The notes under the pieces: generated by a model
What the model was told of the DNA's origin: nothing
Seen by the model: the letters and a program-made list of their open reading frames with translations, nothing else
The model's database searches: none
Position numbers and translations under genes: made by a program
Shown here: one piece after another, positions 46,887 through 58,702 of the stretch
How positions within the stretch are numbered: the first letter of the stretch is position 1
How the letters are laid out: every line of letters begins with the position of its first letter
Origin: Hydrangea macrophylla
Lineage: Eukaryota > Streptophyta > Magnoliopsida > Cornales > Hydrangeaceae
Length of the DNA stretch: 64,000 nt
NCBI GenBank assembly: GCA_033977485.1
Contig: CM066993.1
Location: forward strand, 66,752,864 to 66,816,863
Direction: 5' to 3'

Positions 46887-48880
46887 TATAGACACCCCAA
46901 TTTTGACCAAACGTCGGGTTAAGGGGAGTACTACCTCTAAAATCCGATGATGACAATGTCCGACCAATCTAGGGCTTCCAAAGGTGATCCAAGCTCTTCA
47001 AATGGCTCGTCAATCCAAACAATAGGAAAGAAAGAGAGAAAAAGGGAAAACAGAGAAGAACGACTCATGGTGAAATATACGGCAGTCACGGGTTACCGTG
47101 TGGCACTCACTTAAGTACCGGAACGACGCTCTATGAATGCTGCAAATTTTACCAAATGCCGTAAAAAATGGATTTCTACAGAAAAAGGGCAGTCTGTGGA
47201 GTTGTCCGCGGCACTCCTTGAATGCCGTTCCGGCATTCACTGAATGCCGTAATGGCAATCAGTGACTGCCGCATCGACAATCACTGACTGCCACTTCCAT
47301 CTCCAGTGAGTGCCGCATTTTTGGACAAACAGCTGTAAAACAACACATTTTGTACCATCAAAAGGACATACGAAATCAATATTTTTGCCCCTGAAATGAC
47401 TAAAATACCCTTTTAAAATTATCTATATAAGAAGTGTGAATATCCTATTACAAGGGATGAGAATTTCTTTGAATATTCCAACCTTATCTTGATTCCTTCC
47501 TCTAAATCTCTAGAAAATTTTCTAAACACACTTAAGAGTTGCTTGTGTAATTTAAAAGAGAGATTTGTGTGTGAGTTAGGATAGCTTGATTAACTTGTGG
47601 AAATCCTCCAAATCACCAAGTTGAGGATATTAGAGGTAGACTCTAGACTAAATCATTCTTTAAATACATGTTAACTTGGCTAATGTATGAATGTTGAGTC
47701 TTTTTTTTTGTTTTTGGTTGTATTCATATCTTGGGACTCATGAGACTTTCAATGTCTCATTTGAATCTTTTGGTTTGAAATCTCTTGGTCTAACCATTGG
47801 AACTTTGATTCCCAGAGATCTAACCGTTGGAACTTTGATTTTCTTCTTGGGTTAGAAACTAGACTCACAAAGGCACCTTGTGATAAAAAATCATCAAGAT
47901 CAAACCATTGGGAGTATGCTTTTCAAATTCTTAATGTTCGGGTCTGCTCTCTGGAATTTCTAGAATGTTGTAACAGATTTAGTAAACTTTGCAAATAATG
48001 GCTCAAATAGTATTTCCATGAGTTACGGTTTAAACCATGTTTCAATAATGATTAGTAATGCTTGAATTCAAAGTTTAGATGATCTAAATCAATGAGTGTT
48101 TCATAATTTATTCTTGTTCATGTATATATTCATCCATGTGACTCGATGATTGTGATTAGGATTCGTTGCTTTAAATTTAACTATATTTGATAGAATTAAG
48201 CTAGAGGCCTAGGATCGTCATCTAACTTTAGATCTTGTATATCATGTGGACTAACCTTTGTTTTGTAGTGCCGATGCGGTATGATCTCTCGATTCTCCCT
48301 TAGTTTAATTACTCCTTAATTTTATCAATTTTTCGACCTCATGTGCGACACATTAGAGTTAAAACTTGCCTTATGTGTATATGTGATTAGAGACCTTTGT
48401 ATTAGGATTTCAATTGTTGTATGCATTGCATGTTTAAATATTCGCAGCTGGACCCCGGGTAAGTCCTCTAGTCCTCTATTTTGCATATCATATTGCTTGC
48501 TAATTGAACTACTTGGTTTTGAATGATATTTTGTCATTAGCAATTTTATACCATTTTAACATGCTTGTGTAATGTATATTTATATCTACGTATTAGTTAA
48601 GGGCATGCTTAGATTAATAGTTTGATTAAAATGATGTTAAGTAGAGGCCTATCACGAGATATGATGAGAGAGGGTGTTTTAGTCCGCCGGACTCCTTCCT
48701 CTCTCATTGCATAATCCCCGGACCTAGTTAATCTTTGGTTTCGCAAAAGATCATTTTACTTTTAAAATGGTTTCTTAATTTTCCTTTTAAAAATTAAGTG
48801 GCAACTCATCACTTTTGAATTTGAATTTAAAAAAGGTTTTAAACAAAAGCTGTGGGTAAGAGAAAATTGCGATATCCACA
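46887..48880 (+). repeat. 3' LTR of the Tat element
   Basis: Matches the 5' LTR from TATAGACACC to GATATCCACA but lacks about 650 bp that correspond to roughly 29775-30425. At the junction (near 47790) a short segment, taaccattggaactttgatt, is present twice. The flank right of it is aacgt. Confidence 0.9.
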
Positions 48881-50368
48881 AACGTAGGATCGTAGTGACG
48901 ATGAGATTAGCTGATAATGGTTGTGACGTTAGATAGTGTAACAATTGTAAATCCTTTGGAGTTATCGTTCATTTTATTCAAGGTAGTCAGGCTACATAGG
49001 ATTGTCATGTATCGATGTTAGAGTTAAACTTAAGTAGGTTTGTTAAGATTCAGGAATCTTGCATGGGCGGGCCTTGGTCGATCATATATTCTTAAAAGCG
49101 ATAGACAGACGAAGGTGTTTATGACATGCGGTGAACTGGACCAGTAGCCCTAAGATAGCCAGATGATCTAATCATATGTTCTTAAAAGCGATAGACAAAC
49201 GAAGGTGCCTATGACATGCGGTGGACCGTGATCACTGGTAGACATCGCTAAGTCGTGGCATAGAATGATGTATTATTGCTTAAAACGTTATATCCCTGTA
49301 ATGCGGTGAACTTGGAATATGTTCTTAAAAGCCGGGGATGGACTGACGTGGTGTCCATGACATGCGGTGACTGTGCATATGTTCTTAAAAGCGATAGACG
49401 AAGCAATGGTGTATCTATAGAAGTGAACTACTGCCGAGTTTGTTCTACTGTAGAATGTGTTGTCAGTCTTAATCTATTAAGACGTTAGTAATCGGATGAT
49501 TATTTGATTAAAGGAGTTACCCCCACTGAATTTAATGGTTATTGTTTAAAACTTGTAATAACTTCAATAGTTGATACCCTGTTAGTATCTGATTCACTCA
49601 ACTTTCATTAAGCTGACGACGTTGATGCCGCTAGACATTTCTATGTTCCAGCGCACCATAGTTATTACTATATAGGTGAAGGACCTACTAGCGGGGACTA
49701 CTATGTCGGTGATGATGTCCCTATAGAAGATTACCCCGACAAAGGTCAGCCAGAAGAAGACTACTATGCTGAGGACTACCTCTACGCCAATTGAAGATTA
49801 CGCTGGATAGCAGTTTAATTATCTTTACTGTTTTTCGATCTTTATGTAATCAGGCATATGTTGCCTTGACATTTGTATTATTGTTATGTTTTATTTGATT
49901 CGAGACTCTGATGTATAATAGTTAGTAACTTTCTATTGACTTTAAGTTATCTTTATCCAGAACCAAGATTACATTCTTGTTATCTCTTTTCCTTATCACT
50001 GCTTAGTACTACGTAGTGTGGACAATCATGTGACTTCACCAATCGCTGCCTTTGGACCCAAAAAGAAAATTTAATAGTTAGTAACTTTCTATTGACTTTA
50101 AATTATCTTCACCAATCGCTGCTTAGTACTAAGTTATTCGAGACTTCACCAATCATGTGACTATTACTCTAATGTGTAATAGTTAGTAACTTTCTATTGA
50201 CTTTAAGTTATCTTTATCCAGAACCAAGATTACATTCTTGTTATCTCTTTTCCTTATTGCTGCTTAGTACTACGTAGTGTGGACAATCATGTGACTTCAC
50301 CAATCGCTGCCTTTGGACCCAAAAAGGAAATTTAATTTTCTCTATTTTTGCCATTCCAAGGCATGACA
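48881..50368 (+). repeat. LTR remnant of the Tekay-like element
   Basis: The segment before the primer site ends GGCATGACA. It contains repeats of atgttcttaaaagcgatagac with gacatgcggtg (starting near 49088, 49170, 49319 and 49379) and a roughly 160-bp direct duplication (49917-50075 and 50167-50334). A tyrosine/acid-rich open frame ending YYAEDYLYAN at about 49793 is of unknown meaning. The left border is lost. Confidence 0.5.
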
Positions 50369-50373
50369 GGGTT

Positions 50374-50392
50374 TTTTGTATCAGAGCCTAGG
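50374..50392 (+). promoter_or_regulatory. Primer binding site, tRNA-iMet type
   Basis: TTTGTATCAGAGCCTAGG differs slightly from the TGGTATCAGAGC site used by many plant retrotransposons. It lies 6 nt after the presumed LTR end. Confidence 0.65.
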
Positions 50393-50506
50393 TTTTATAC
50401 CTTTTCACTCACAGATTGTCCTATACCATCTAGTTCTAGAACCTTGAGATTCTATAGATGAGTATTAAGATTAGTCCTGGCTTAAGGTAGTCTCTTTTCA
50501 AGTAGC

Positions 50507-51982
50507 ATGACACCACTGCGCTTCATTCCAGACGAGTTTGGAGGATACTATGTGTACGAGGGCAGTATCGAGGCTGCAGATCCATAGTATTCTACCTGGA
50601 AAGTTAGGTAGAGAGCCATCATGGAGATAATGCGGGATATGCAGATTGAGCAACAGAGATTAGGATCCCAGGACCTTGAGATAATATGCCAAGATATGAT
50701 CTACCATAAGGAAACCTTTAGGCTCATCGAGGAGGATTCCCTACAGATGCTGCGAGACCTTTTTTCATATCAGGTTCTACTTGCAGAGGTTAGAGCAGTG
50801 CCTCCACCACCCCGATAGAGCCACCACCTCAGACACCTCCACCCCCACCAGGGGAGGACATGGTTGATGCACCACTAGTATATAAGGACACAGAGGATGA
50901 TGATCCGGATGAGGATGATGGCGGTGACAACGATGAGCCAGAGGATGACGAGGAGGAGATAGAGAATAAAGAGGATGAGGAACCGATGACGAGGAGCCGG
51001 AGAATGATCCGGAAGAGGACCCAACTGGTATGGATGTGCCCGTTGGCGTGGATATTGTAGTAGCAGAGGGTTACCTGATAGAGGAAGAGGCTATAGTAGA
51101 GGAAGATACAGGTGATGACATTGTGGTACCAGTCTTACCAGGTGGTGTGATAGCACAGTTGGTAGTAGAGTGGGCTGCAGAGATGGCTGCACATCCCCAT
51201 GGATTTGAGATAGGAGAAACAGAGTTGGCACATGCTATGGTTAAGGCTGAGGCACTTACAGCCGCATTTGATGCAGCCCAGGCCGACATAGCTGATGTAG
51301 GAGACTTGGGAGTTATTGTAGAGCATGATGGACCCGAGATGGCCGAGGAGGATTTGATGGAGGAGGAGGACATGATGGATGATGATGACATGGATGAACA
51401 GGGGCGGACCCATTAAGGGACCGGGGGGGGGGGGCACGACCCCTGCAAAAAATTTAAAAAGTTTGGGGGTCTGTATAGAATTTTGAAGATTTGAAAATAT
51501 TTTACATAGTGGCCCCCCCAAAGTTGTGACTTTACGTGTGGAGGTTCTTAACACATAGTGTTCACTTGACTTTCATTATGTTGAAATGGTAATGTGTTAG
51601 GAATCACATTTGGGGTTAAAAAAATTTGGGAAGAATAACATTGCAGGATTAATAACAATATCCACTAGTGTGACATTAAAAGTCCTTATTATTAGTGAAG
51701 GGGAAGAGTAATATCCCCTTATTCAGCTTAGGAGAAACAATGCCTCAATCGAATTTGTCACAACTACTCGTTCAACTCTCTGTCTCACTTAAAAATAAAA
51801 ATATGTATAAATGACCCAAAAAACAATTTTCGGGGCCGCTGCCCCTGAACCCCCGCATAAAACTTGGCCCCCCCCTAATACAAAATCCTGGGTCCGCCAC
51901 TGTGGATGAGGATGATGTTTTATCTGAGGTTGCCCTAGAGGATAAGGCCTCTATCTATGGATCTGATGTGGATAACTTTTAA
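50507..51982 (+). pseudogene. Acidic reading frame ahead of gag, split by a hAT
   Basis: I do not recognise this protein. From ATG 50507 (MTPLRFIPDEFGGYYVYEGS) there is a helical segment (AIMEIMRDMQIEQQRLGSQD), then a proline stretch and a long acidic tract (DDDPDEDDGGDNDEPEDDEE), then a hydrophobic/acidic part with AHAMVKAEALTAAFDAAQAD. The frame is broken by stops near 50587, 50610 and 50816 and by shifts, then runs to the hAT at 51399 and, after it, resumes at 51903 and stops at 51982. It precedes gag by 400 bp, so it may be an extra retrotransposon gene. Confidence 0.55.
51399..51902. mobile_element. dTph1-like hAT non-autonomous element C
   Basis: Ends CAGGGGCGGACCC / GGGTCCGCCACTG. Flanking octamers tggatgaa (51391-51398) and tggatgag (51903-51910) match at seven of eight. 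504 bp, non-coding, inserted into the acidic frame of the Tekay-like element. Confidence 0.9.
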
Positions 51983-52385
51983 GTCCTGTACCTTTAGGAC
52001 TTAGACCTTTTGCTTTTGACTTTAGGGCATGTTGTCCACTTACTTTTGACACTTACATAGACATCTATTAACCATAGTATTTTTGTATAGGTACCCACTT
52101 ACTGTGGTTTGCTTATATTTCTTTTTCTAAATCTTGTATAGGATCATGTACTACGTGGTACATAGATGATTTATTGTGTACTCCACTGTACATCTTTTGG
52201 ATATATATATATATATGTGTGTGGCAGGTCATTTCTTTTGATTACTTCTGTTGTCATCTCATTTTATAATATGTTCTGATTTAGAATTGTGCTATATTTC
52301 TCGTTATTTTGTTCTGATTGTTTTCTCGAGAAGATTTTTAGCTAATCGATTAGATATTTCATAGGTACACCTCATACGCAACACT

Positions 52386-53504
52386 ATGGCTGGGAACATG
52401 AGGTATCAAGCGCGACTGGGAGCACCCATTCCTGAGGGTATGGACCCAACTGTAGTCTTTGAAGCATTAATGCAACGGATGGAACATGTTGGCGACACCT
52501 ACAGTAATGCCACCCATCAAGCTAACAACGGAAACAACCACACTGTTCCTCCGAGGCAGACAGGCGATACATTATTGGAACAATTTCGTGGCCTATGACT
52601 CGAGAAGTTCGACGGAATGGCAGAATCATGGAAAGCCGAGCAATAGATATGAGAGTTGGAGCTAATCTTCGAAGCCCTAGAATGCAGCGAGCTTGACAAG
52701 AGACATCTAGCCGTATTTCAACTGACTTAGTCCACCACAGAGTGGTGGGAGGCCAAGAGAGACACAATTGGGATCGATGCTGCAAAGAGAATGCCTTTGG
52801 AAGCATTCAAGACTCGATTTCTGGAGAAGTATTTTCCTGACGATGAAAGAGACCAACAAGAGGGAAATTTCCCGAGTCTAACTCAAGGGAACTGGACGGT
52901 CAGGGAGTATACCACACAATTTGAGCGACTTTCCCATTTTCTTCCACACATGATAGATACCCCAGCCAAGAAGGTCAAGCGATTTCATCAAGGACTTAAC
53001 CCACACCTCCGACACATGATGATAGCCCATCTGGGCTAGTCATTTAAAGGGATAGTCCGTCTCGCTTCGAGTTTGGAAAAGGATGCTTACCCTGTGCAAG
53101 GACCACAAGTGAATCGACCTCCGCCTATGACCTTCCAACCAAGGAACTTTCCAGCACGATCATCGAGGAACAATTAGGGATGGAAACCCCAGACTAACTA
53201 CTACCAAGGAAACAAGCGCACATGGGATGGGACAAGGAAGCCCCAAGCTAACTTTCCTCGATAGCAGAATCAACAGCGAGGACCACCTCAGGCATAGTCA
53301 GCTACCCAGCGATAGAACACTGATGGATGTTTCAACTATGGAGTGCCCAGACACATGGCAAGGTATTGCACAACTCCCAAGACCAACCGCCCCAATGACC
53401 TCATCTGCTGTAACTGTAACAAGCCTGACCACATGAGCATGGATTTCCAATCACCTCGTAGAGGCTACTATGGAGCGCCTGCTCAGGAACAACAAGGATA
53501 GATT
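52386..53504 (+). pseudogene. gag: Tekay-like gag (broken)
   Basis: Starts MAGNMRYQARLGAPIPEGMD. The gag core shows PLEAFKTRFLEKYFPDDERD, REYTTQFERLSHFLP and KVKRFHQGLNPHLRHMM. Two zinc-knuckle relics follow (CFNYGVPRHMARYC and CCNCNKPDHMSMDF); each has lost one zinc ligand (C to Y, C to F). Stops near 52596, 52650 and 53038. Confidence 0.85.
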
Positions 53505-53507
53505 AGG

Positions 53508-53921
53508 GTGAATGCCATCATCCCTGACAATACAGGATACAATGCTAAGGAACAACATAACTTGGAAGGTACTCTCATTTTATTTCACAGTCAAGTTAAA
53601 GCTTTATTTGATACCAGTGCTGTCCGTTCTTTCATATCTATTAAGATTGTGCGTGACTTGGGTTTGGTACCCCTAGTACTTAAATCGACCCTTAGTGCCG
53701 TTTCACCTTTGGGAGTAACTGTTAAGTTAGGTAAGGTGTGCAAGGATTGTCCCTTAACCCTAGAAGATAGAAATCTCCCGACAGACTTGATAGTTTTGTC
53801 AATATCTGAGTTCGACGTGATCCTAGGAATGGATTGGCTTACTCAATATGGTGCCAACCTGGATTGTGTTAGTCGGACCATTGTCTTTTTGACAACTGGT
53901 TATCCACGAATCAGATTTTAG
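53508..53921 (+). pseudogene. Tekay-like protease (broken)
   Basis: ALFDTSAVRSFISIKIVRDL holds the catalytic region with D-T-S in place of D-S/T-G, followed by EFDVILGMDWLTQYGANLDC. The lost Gly and the following stop and frameshift indicate inactivity. Confidence 0.85.
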
Positions 53922-54121
53922 TGCCAACTTTTGAGCAATATGTTTGTTACGAGCTACTTTGCCATGATCGAGAGCTTAAGCATGGAGCTTACTATCAACC
54001 AGATCCATGTTATCTAAGACTTTGAAGATGTATTTCGAAATATCTCAGGACTTTCGCCAAAGAGAACTTTTATATTGAGCTATCACCTAGAACATTACCG
54101 ATTTCTAATACCCCATACCGG

Positions 54122-55402
54122 ATGGCGCCAACAGAAATGCTAGAGTTGAAGAAGCAGGTTCAGGACCTTGAAGACTTAAGTTTTGTTCGCCCAAGTACAT
54201 CACATTGGATAGCACCGGCTATATTTGTAAAGAAGAAGAACGGAGAGCTACGACTTTGTATCGACTACAGGGAGTTAAATAAGGTCACGTTCAAGAATAG
54301 ATATCCACTTCCTCGGATAGACGACATGTTTGATCAATTACAAGGATCAAGGATATTCTCGAAGATTGACTTGCAATCAGGTTATCATTAGTTGCTAGTT
54401 CGACCGAAAGATATACCGAAGACTGCCTTCAGGATAAGGTATGGGCACTACAAGTTTTTAGTGATGTCTTTTGGATTGACCAATGCCCTGAGAGTATTTA
54501 TTAACTTAATGAATAAAGTATTCAGACCTTATCTGGATCAATTCATTATAGTATTCATCGATAACATTCTGATTTATTCGAAGACGAAAGAAGAGCATAA
54601 GAAGCATCTGCAGATTGCTCTACAGACTCTCAGAGACAATAGTCTGTATGCGAAATTTAGCAAGTGTGAATTCTGGCTTCAGGAAGTCAAATTCTTGGGA
54701 TATGTCACTAGATGGAATTTCTATAGACTCATCTAAGACCGATGCAGTCTTAAGATGGAATAGACCAACCGATGTAACTAAAGTTAGGGGTTTTCTTGGA
54801 TTGGCTGGATATTACCGAAGATTCGTGGAAGGATTCTCCAAGATCGCAAGACTGTTAACAAGCCTAACAAGGAAGGAGGAGAAGTATGAATGGATAGATA
54901 AACATGAGGATTCATTTCGGGAATTAAAAGAGAGACTAACCTCAGCACCTGTATTTGCGATACCCAAGAGTGGTGAACGATTCATCATCTACAGTGACGC
55001 ATCGTACCAAGGACTTGGTTGTGTGCTAATGCAAGATGGAAATATTATTGCATACGGATCAAGACAATTGAAGCCGCATGAGAAGAATTATCCAATGTAT
55101 GACTTAGAATTACCTGCAATCATGTTTGCCCTGAGATTTGGAGACACTATTTGTATAGAGATAAGTTTGAGCTATTCTCGGACCATAAGAGTTTAAGGTA
55201 CCTATTCTCTTAAAAGGAGTTGAACATGCGACAACGGAGATGGGTGGAACTACTCAAGGACGACGATTTCTCTTTGCAACATCATCCTGGTAAAGCAAAC
55301 GTTGTAGCCGACGCTTTGAGCCAAAGGCCCCGCCTTTTGATTTCTTCAATTTTGATTAGAGAATGGCGAGCATTGGAGATGTTAGCCGGATTTGATCTCT
55401 GA
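54122..55402 (+). pseudogene. Tekay-like RT and RNase H (broken, YxDD changed)
   Basis: RT motifs: [62 protein letters not shown], then [10 protein letters not shown] at about 54551, where the second catalytic Asp is Asn (codon 54563-54565). The thumb, RNase H ([33 protein letters not shown]) and its end ([17 protein letters not shown]) follow. Frame changes near 54700 and 55140, and a stop at 54389. Confidence 0.9.
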
Positions 55403-55699
55403 CCAGTGGAATTTGGAGAAGGACAACTCTTTGGATGTTTGGTCATGTAACCAACTTTCATCAGTCGTATCTTGGAACTCAATAGTCAAACGAAGATTTG
55501 TAGCTGTGTTTTGTTAAGATGACCGCAAAAGAACTGGAAATATGGAGTATCAGTATGGACAAAGCATTGAGATGCAAAGGTAGACTTTGTGTGCCAAATG
55601 ACAGTAGTCTCAGAAAGGATGTTTTGGACGAAGCATACAAGTCAAGAATGACTATCCACCCGGAGGAAACAAGATGTATAAGGACTTGAAGATGAACTT

Positions 55700-56664
55700 T
55701 TGGTGGGAAGAATGAAGCAAGAAGTGGCCGAGGATGTATCACAATGTCTTGTTTGCACACAGGTGAAGGAGGAACATCAGAAACCACCTAGACTGCTACA
55801 ATCGTACCGATTCCCCAATGAAAATGGGAACACATCACCATGGATTTCGTGGTTGGTTTTCCAAAGTCTCTGCAAAACCATAACGTTATTTGGGTAATAG
55901 TGGATCAACTCACCAAGTTAGCGCATTTTATCGCTTACAGCATGACGTACCCAGTTGAAAGATTGAGTCGTATGTGTCTGCAGCAAGTTGTACGACTGCA
56001 CGGTGTACCTGTCTCAATAGTTTTAGATCGAGATTCATACTTTACCACATAATTCTGGAAGAGCCTTCAGACAGCAATGGGAACTTCATTGAACTTAAGT
56101 TCAACCTTTCATCTACAGATAGACGGTCAGACAGAACGAGTCAATTAAGTGATGGAGGATATGTTGCGAGCCTGCGTCATTGAAATCGAGAGTTCATGGG
56201 AGATGCACCTGCCTTTGATCGAGTTTACCTACAACAACAGCTATCACACGAACATAGGGATGGCACCATTCGAAGCTTTATATGGAAGACCTTGCCGATC
56301 ACCGCTATGTTGGGTCGAAGTCAAAGATGCTCAATTACTTGGGCCTAAGATGATTTGAGAAACCAATAAAAAGATCCAAATTGTACTAAAGAAGATGTAG
56401 ACAGCGCAATCCAGACACAAGAGCTATGCCGATAAGCGACGCAAAGATCTAGAGTTTGCAATTGGAGATCATATACTGCTCAAAGTTTTGCTAATTTGAG
56501 GTATCATCATATTCTGACAGAAGAGAGGCAAGCTATTGTCGCAATACATCAAACCGTTCGAGATCCTAGAACGTGTTGGAAAAGTAGCCTACGGACTCAC
56601 ATTGCCACCAAAGATGTTGGGAGTGCACAACGTTTTCCACATCAGCATGTTAAGGAAATGTGCC
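55700..56664 (+). pseudogene. Tekay-like integrase (broken, cut by Athila)
   Basis: Zinc-binding remnant (QCLVCTQVKEEHQKP), then MDFVVGFPKSLQNHNVIWVI with the first Asp, VSIVLDRDSYFTT with the second Asp, and HLQIDGQTERVN with the Glu. [13 protein letters not shown] and SYADKRRKDLEFAIGD follow. Stops near 56050, 56148 and 56356 and frameshifts. The Athila LTR begins within the C-terminal part at 56665. Confidence 0.87.
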
Positions 56665-57067
56665 TGATGTATCACATATTTTGCTTAGCTATTGATTTCT
56701 AATGGCGCAAAATAGTACACCCGGAGCTTCTAAGTACATTATTTAGGCACTTTTCATGCATAACCCTCATTTCTCCTGTTTACATCTTTTACACGGGTTA
56801 TGTGAGTGTTTTGTAGGTCTTTTTGGCAATCCGAGTTGGGAGGCAAAGCCTCGGTTGAAAATCACTTCCCTTGTAGCTATTTCGAGCTCAATTTTGGACT
56901 CCAAAACCCCATGTTTGGAGGTCGTTCTCAACTTGATAAAGCTTTCCCTGCGAGTCTTCTTCGCGTGGCTACGAATTTTACCTCAATCGGAGGCCGGAGT
57001 GAGAAGTTATGGCAATTTGAATGATTAGTGTGCAAACTAGTTGAGAAGCTGTGAAGATCAATGCAGA

Positions 57068-57240
57068 GGGGCATTCGACCGGTCGAAATGCCCCATTCGA
57101 CCAGTCCATTTCATGTATTCTTATTTGAAGATTCAATGCATAGGGGCATTCGACCAGTCCATTTCATGTATTCTTATTTGAAGATTCAATGCATAGGGGC
57201 ATTCGACCGGTCGAATGAGCCCGCTCGACCGGTCGAATGA
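57068..57240. promoter_or_regulatory. Palindrome cluster in the Athila LTR
   Basis: TCGACCGGTCGA at 57075-57086 within GGGGCATTCGACC...GGTCGAAATGCCCC. CATTCGACCGGTCGAATG, a perfect 18-bp palindrome, at 57200-57217. TCGACCGGTCGA again at 57225-57236. Two half units with CGACCAGTCC in the 53-bp duplication. Confidence 0.85.
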
Positions 57241-57287
57241 CCCTGTTTCAGCATCCTTTGTTTTACAAGTTTGCTACTCCGAAGGTT

Positions 57288-57299
57288 TTGTATAAATAC
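57288..57299 (+). promoter_or_regulatory. TATA-like box in the Athila LTR
   Basis: TGTATAAATACC, a standard-looking plant TATA context, about 50 bp after the palindrome cluster. Confidence 0.6.
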
Positions 57300-58264
57300 C
57301 CCATTATAACTCAAATTGAGGGGTCTTTGACCTAATATTACAGCAGTTTAGATACTCTCTCTTGACCCCTTTGTATTCTCTAGGTTTATTTGTTTATTTG
57401 TTCATAGATTAGTTTAGATTTAGGGCTTGTAAGTAAGATTGTGAGAGATTCTTCAACTTTCAAGCTTGGTTACTTTGGTGGAGCATTTATTGAAGTCATT
57501 TATTGGATTCTCTCTCTCTCTTAAAGTAGTTGCTTTCATTAATGGTGATGTATTTCTATTAATTTGTTATTTATTTTGTTGTTGTTATAGTAGAATTCAT
57601 GTGTAGCTAGTTTTCTAGGTTAGGGGTCATGAACCCACCTATGGATCTTTGTGCTTCTTGAAAGTCTAAAGGGGTTTGGATCTTCTTAACTGATTGAAGA
57701 GTGCTGGGTTTGTAATATGCTTGTTTCTTTACCTCCATTGTCATACAATGGGGGTTATTGAATCTATATTACCAATCCAACATTTGCCCTTAGTCCCTTC
57801 AAGCTTTCATCCTTCATAGTGGGGTTGACAACCCACATGTTTGATTGTTAGCCGCTGAGGAACTTTGTTCACTTGAGAAGCCCCCTCTAAATCCCTAAGA
57901 CTTACCCTTGTATGATCTAAGGTTGGTAGCATGACCCCTAGCCCTTTTTCTCTTAAGTAAATCAAACTCATTAATCTTGCTCGGTCGTTGTAGTTAATTT
58001 TAACCGTTGTTTAATTAGTTAAATTAATTAGCTTCCGTTTTTACTTTAGTATTACTTGTATGTTAGTTCTAGTCTTAGAGTTAGATACCCTCAAATCAAC
58101 TATCTTTTTTTTTCTTTTTGGTTACGAAAGTAGAGTATTTGAGTCCCAAAACTATAATCTTCCGGTCTAGTCCCCGTGGAAATCGACCTCGTACCTACCC
58201 GAGTATTACTTGTCACGATTGATTTGCACTTGAATCATACATATCCCGAGAGCGAACAAGGTTT

Positions 58265-58283
58265 TGGCACCGTTGCTGAGGAC
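58265..58283 (+). promoter_or_regulatory. Primer binding site, tRNA-Asp type
   Basis: TGGCACCGTTGCTGAGGAC resembles the Athila primer site with two or three transitions, about 6 nt after the LTR end. Confidence 0.75.
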
Positions 58284-58702
58284 TAGCCTCCCGGCATTTT
58301 AACGGACTCGGATACCCTACTATAATATTTTAATGCATAATGGTGTTGGCGGCATCCTTTTCGTCTAACATCTGGAATCTTCGAGCTCAATCTCTTGTTG
58401 GCGTCCACAATCTTCATCCCCGACGCCTTCCGAATTCTCATTCTTTCAATCATCTATCGATTCCGCCGCAATGGGCGACAATTTGAGTGAGCAAGGTGAG
58501 AGAAATTATCAAGGGGATAACGCACGTCCCCTTAAGGACTATCTCCATCCGGAGAGAATTTCTACTCCGTCTTGCATTATTTTCCCTTACAATGCCGGAC
58601 AATTCCACTACCGCCTTGGGATGATCTCGTTGCTTCCTACCTTCCGCGGTATGGATAAAGAACAACCCTACCTCCACCTTAAAGAGTTTGTGGACGTGTG
58701 CA

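Larger units (their letters stand above)
28844..48880 (+). mobile_element. Large Ty3/gypsy Tat-lineage retrotransposon with antisense genes
   Basis: About 20 kb. Order: 5' LTR, tRNA-Arg-type primer site, long leader, gag, protease, G-patch, RT, RNase H, a second RNase H, integrase, a long 3' region with two minus-strand genes and two tandem arrays, polypurine tract, 3' LTR. Domain order, the second RNase H and the long 3' region are hallmarks of the Tat (Ogre-like) lineage. All plus-strand coding parts contain stops or frameshifts, so it is non-autonomous now. Confidence 0.9.
48881..56664 (+). mobile_element. Tekay-like chromovirus (Ty3/gypsy), decayed
   Basis: Contains an LTR remnant up to about 50368, a primer site, an extra acidic frame, gag, protease, RT, RNase H and integrase. 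The IN C-terminal end is cut by the Athila element at 56665. The left LTR edge is missing next to the Tat element. Assignment to the chromovirus side rests on the motif style ([34 protein letters not shown] end, GFP-type integrase); a chromodomain is not visible. Confidence 0.75.
56665..58258 (+). repeat. 5' LTR of the Athila element
   Basis: Starts TGATGTATCAC, ends about GAGCGAACA, roughly 1.6 kb. A TATA-like TGTATAAATACC at 57288 is about 50 bp downstream of a palindrome cluster. A 53-bp tandem duplication is at 57095-57200. Confidence 0.8.

Noticed and set aside
51030..51416. Independent gene for the acidic protein in front of the hAT
   Set aside because: The frame starts and ends inside a larger broken frame and continues on the far side of the hAT, so it is part of the Tekay-like pre-gag region.
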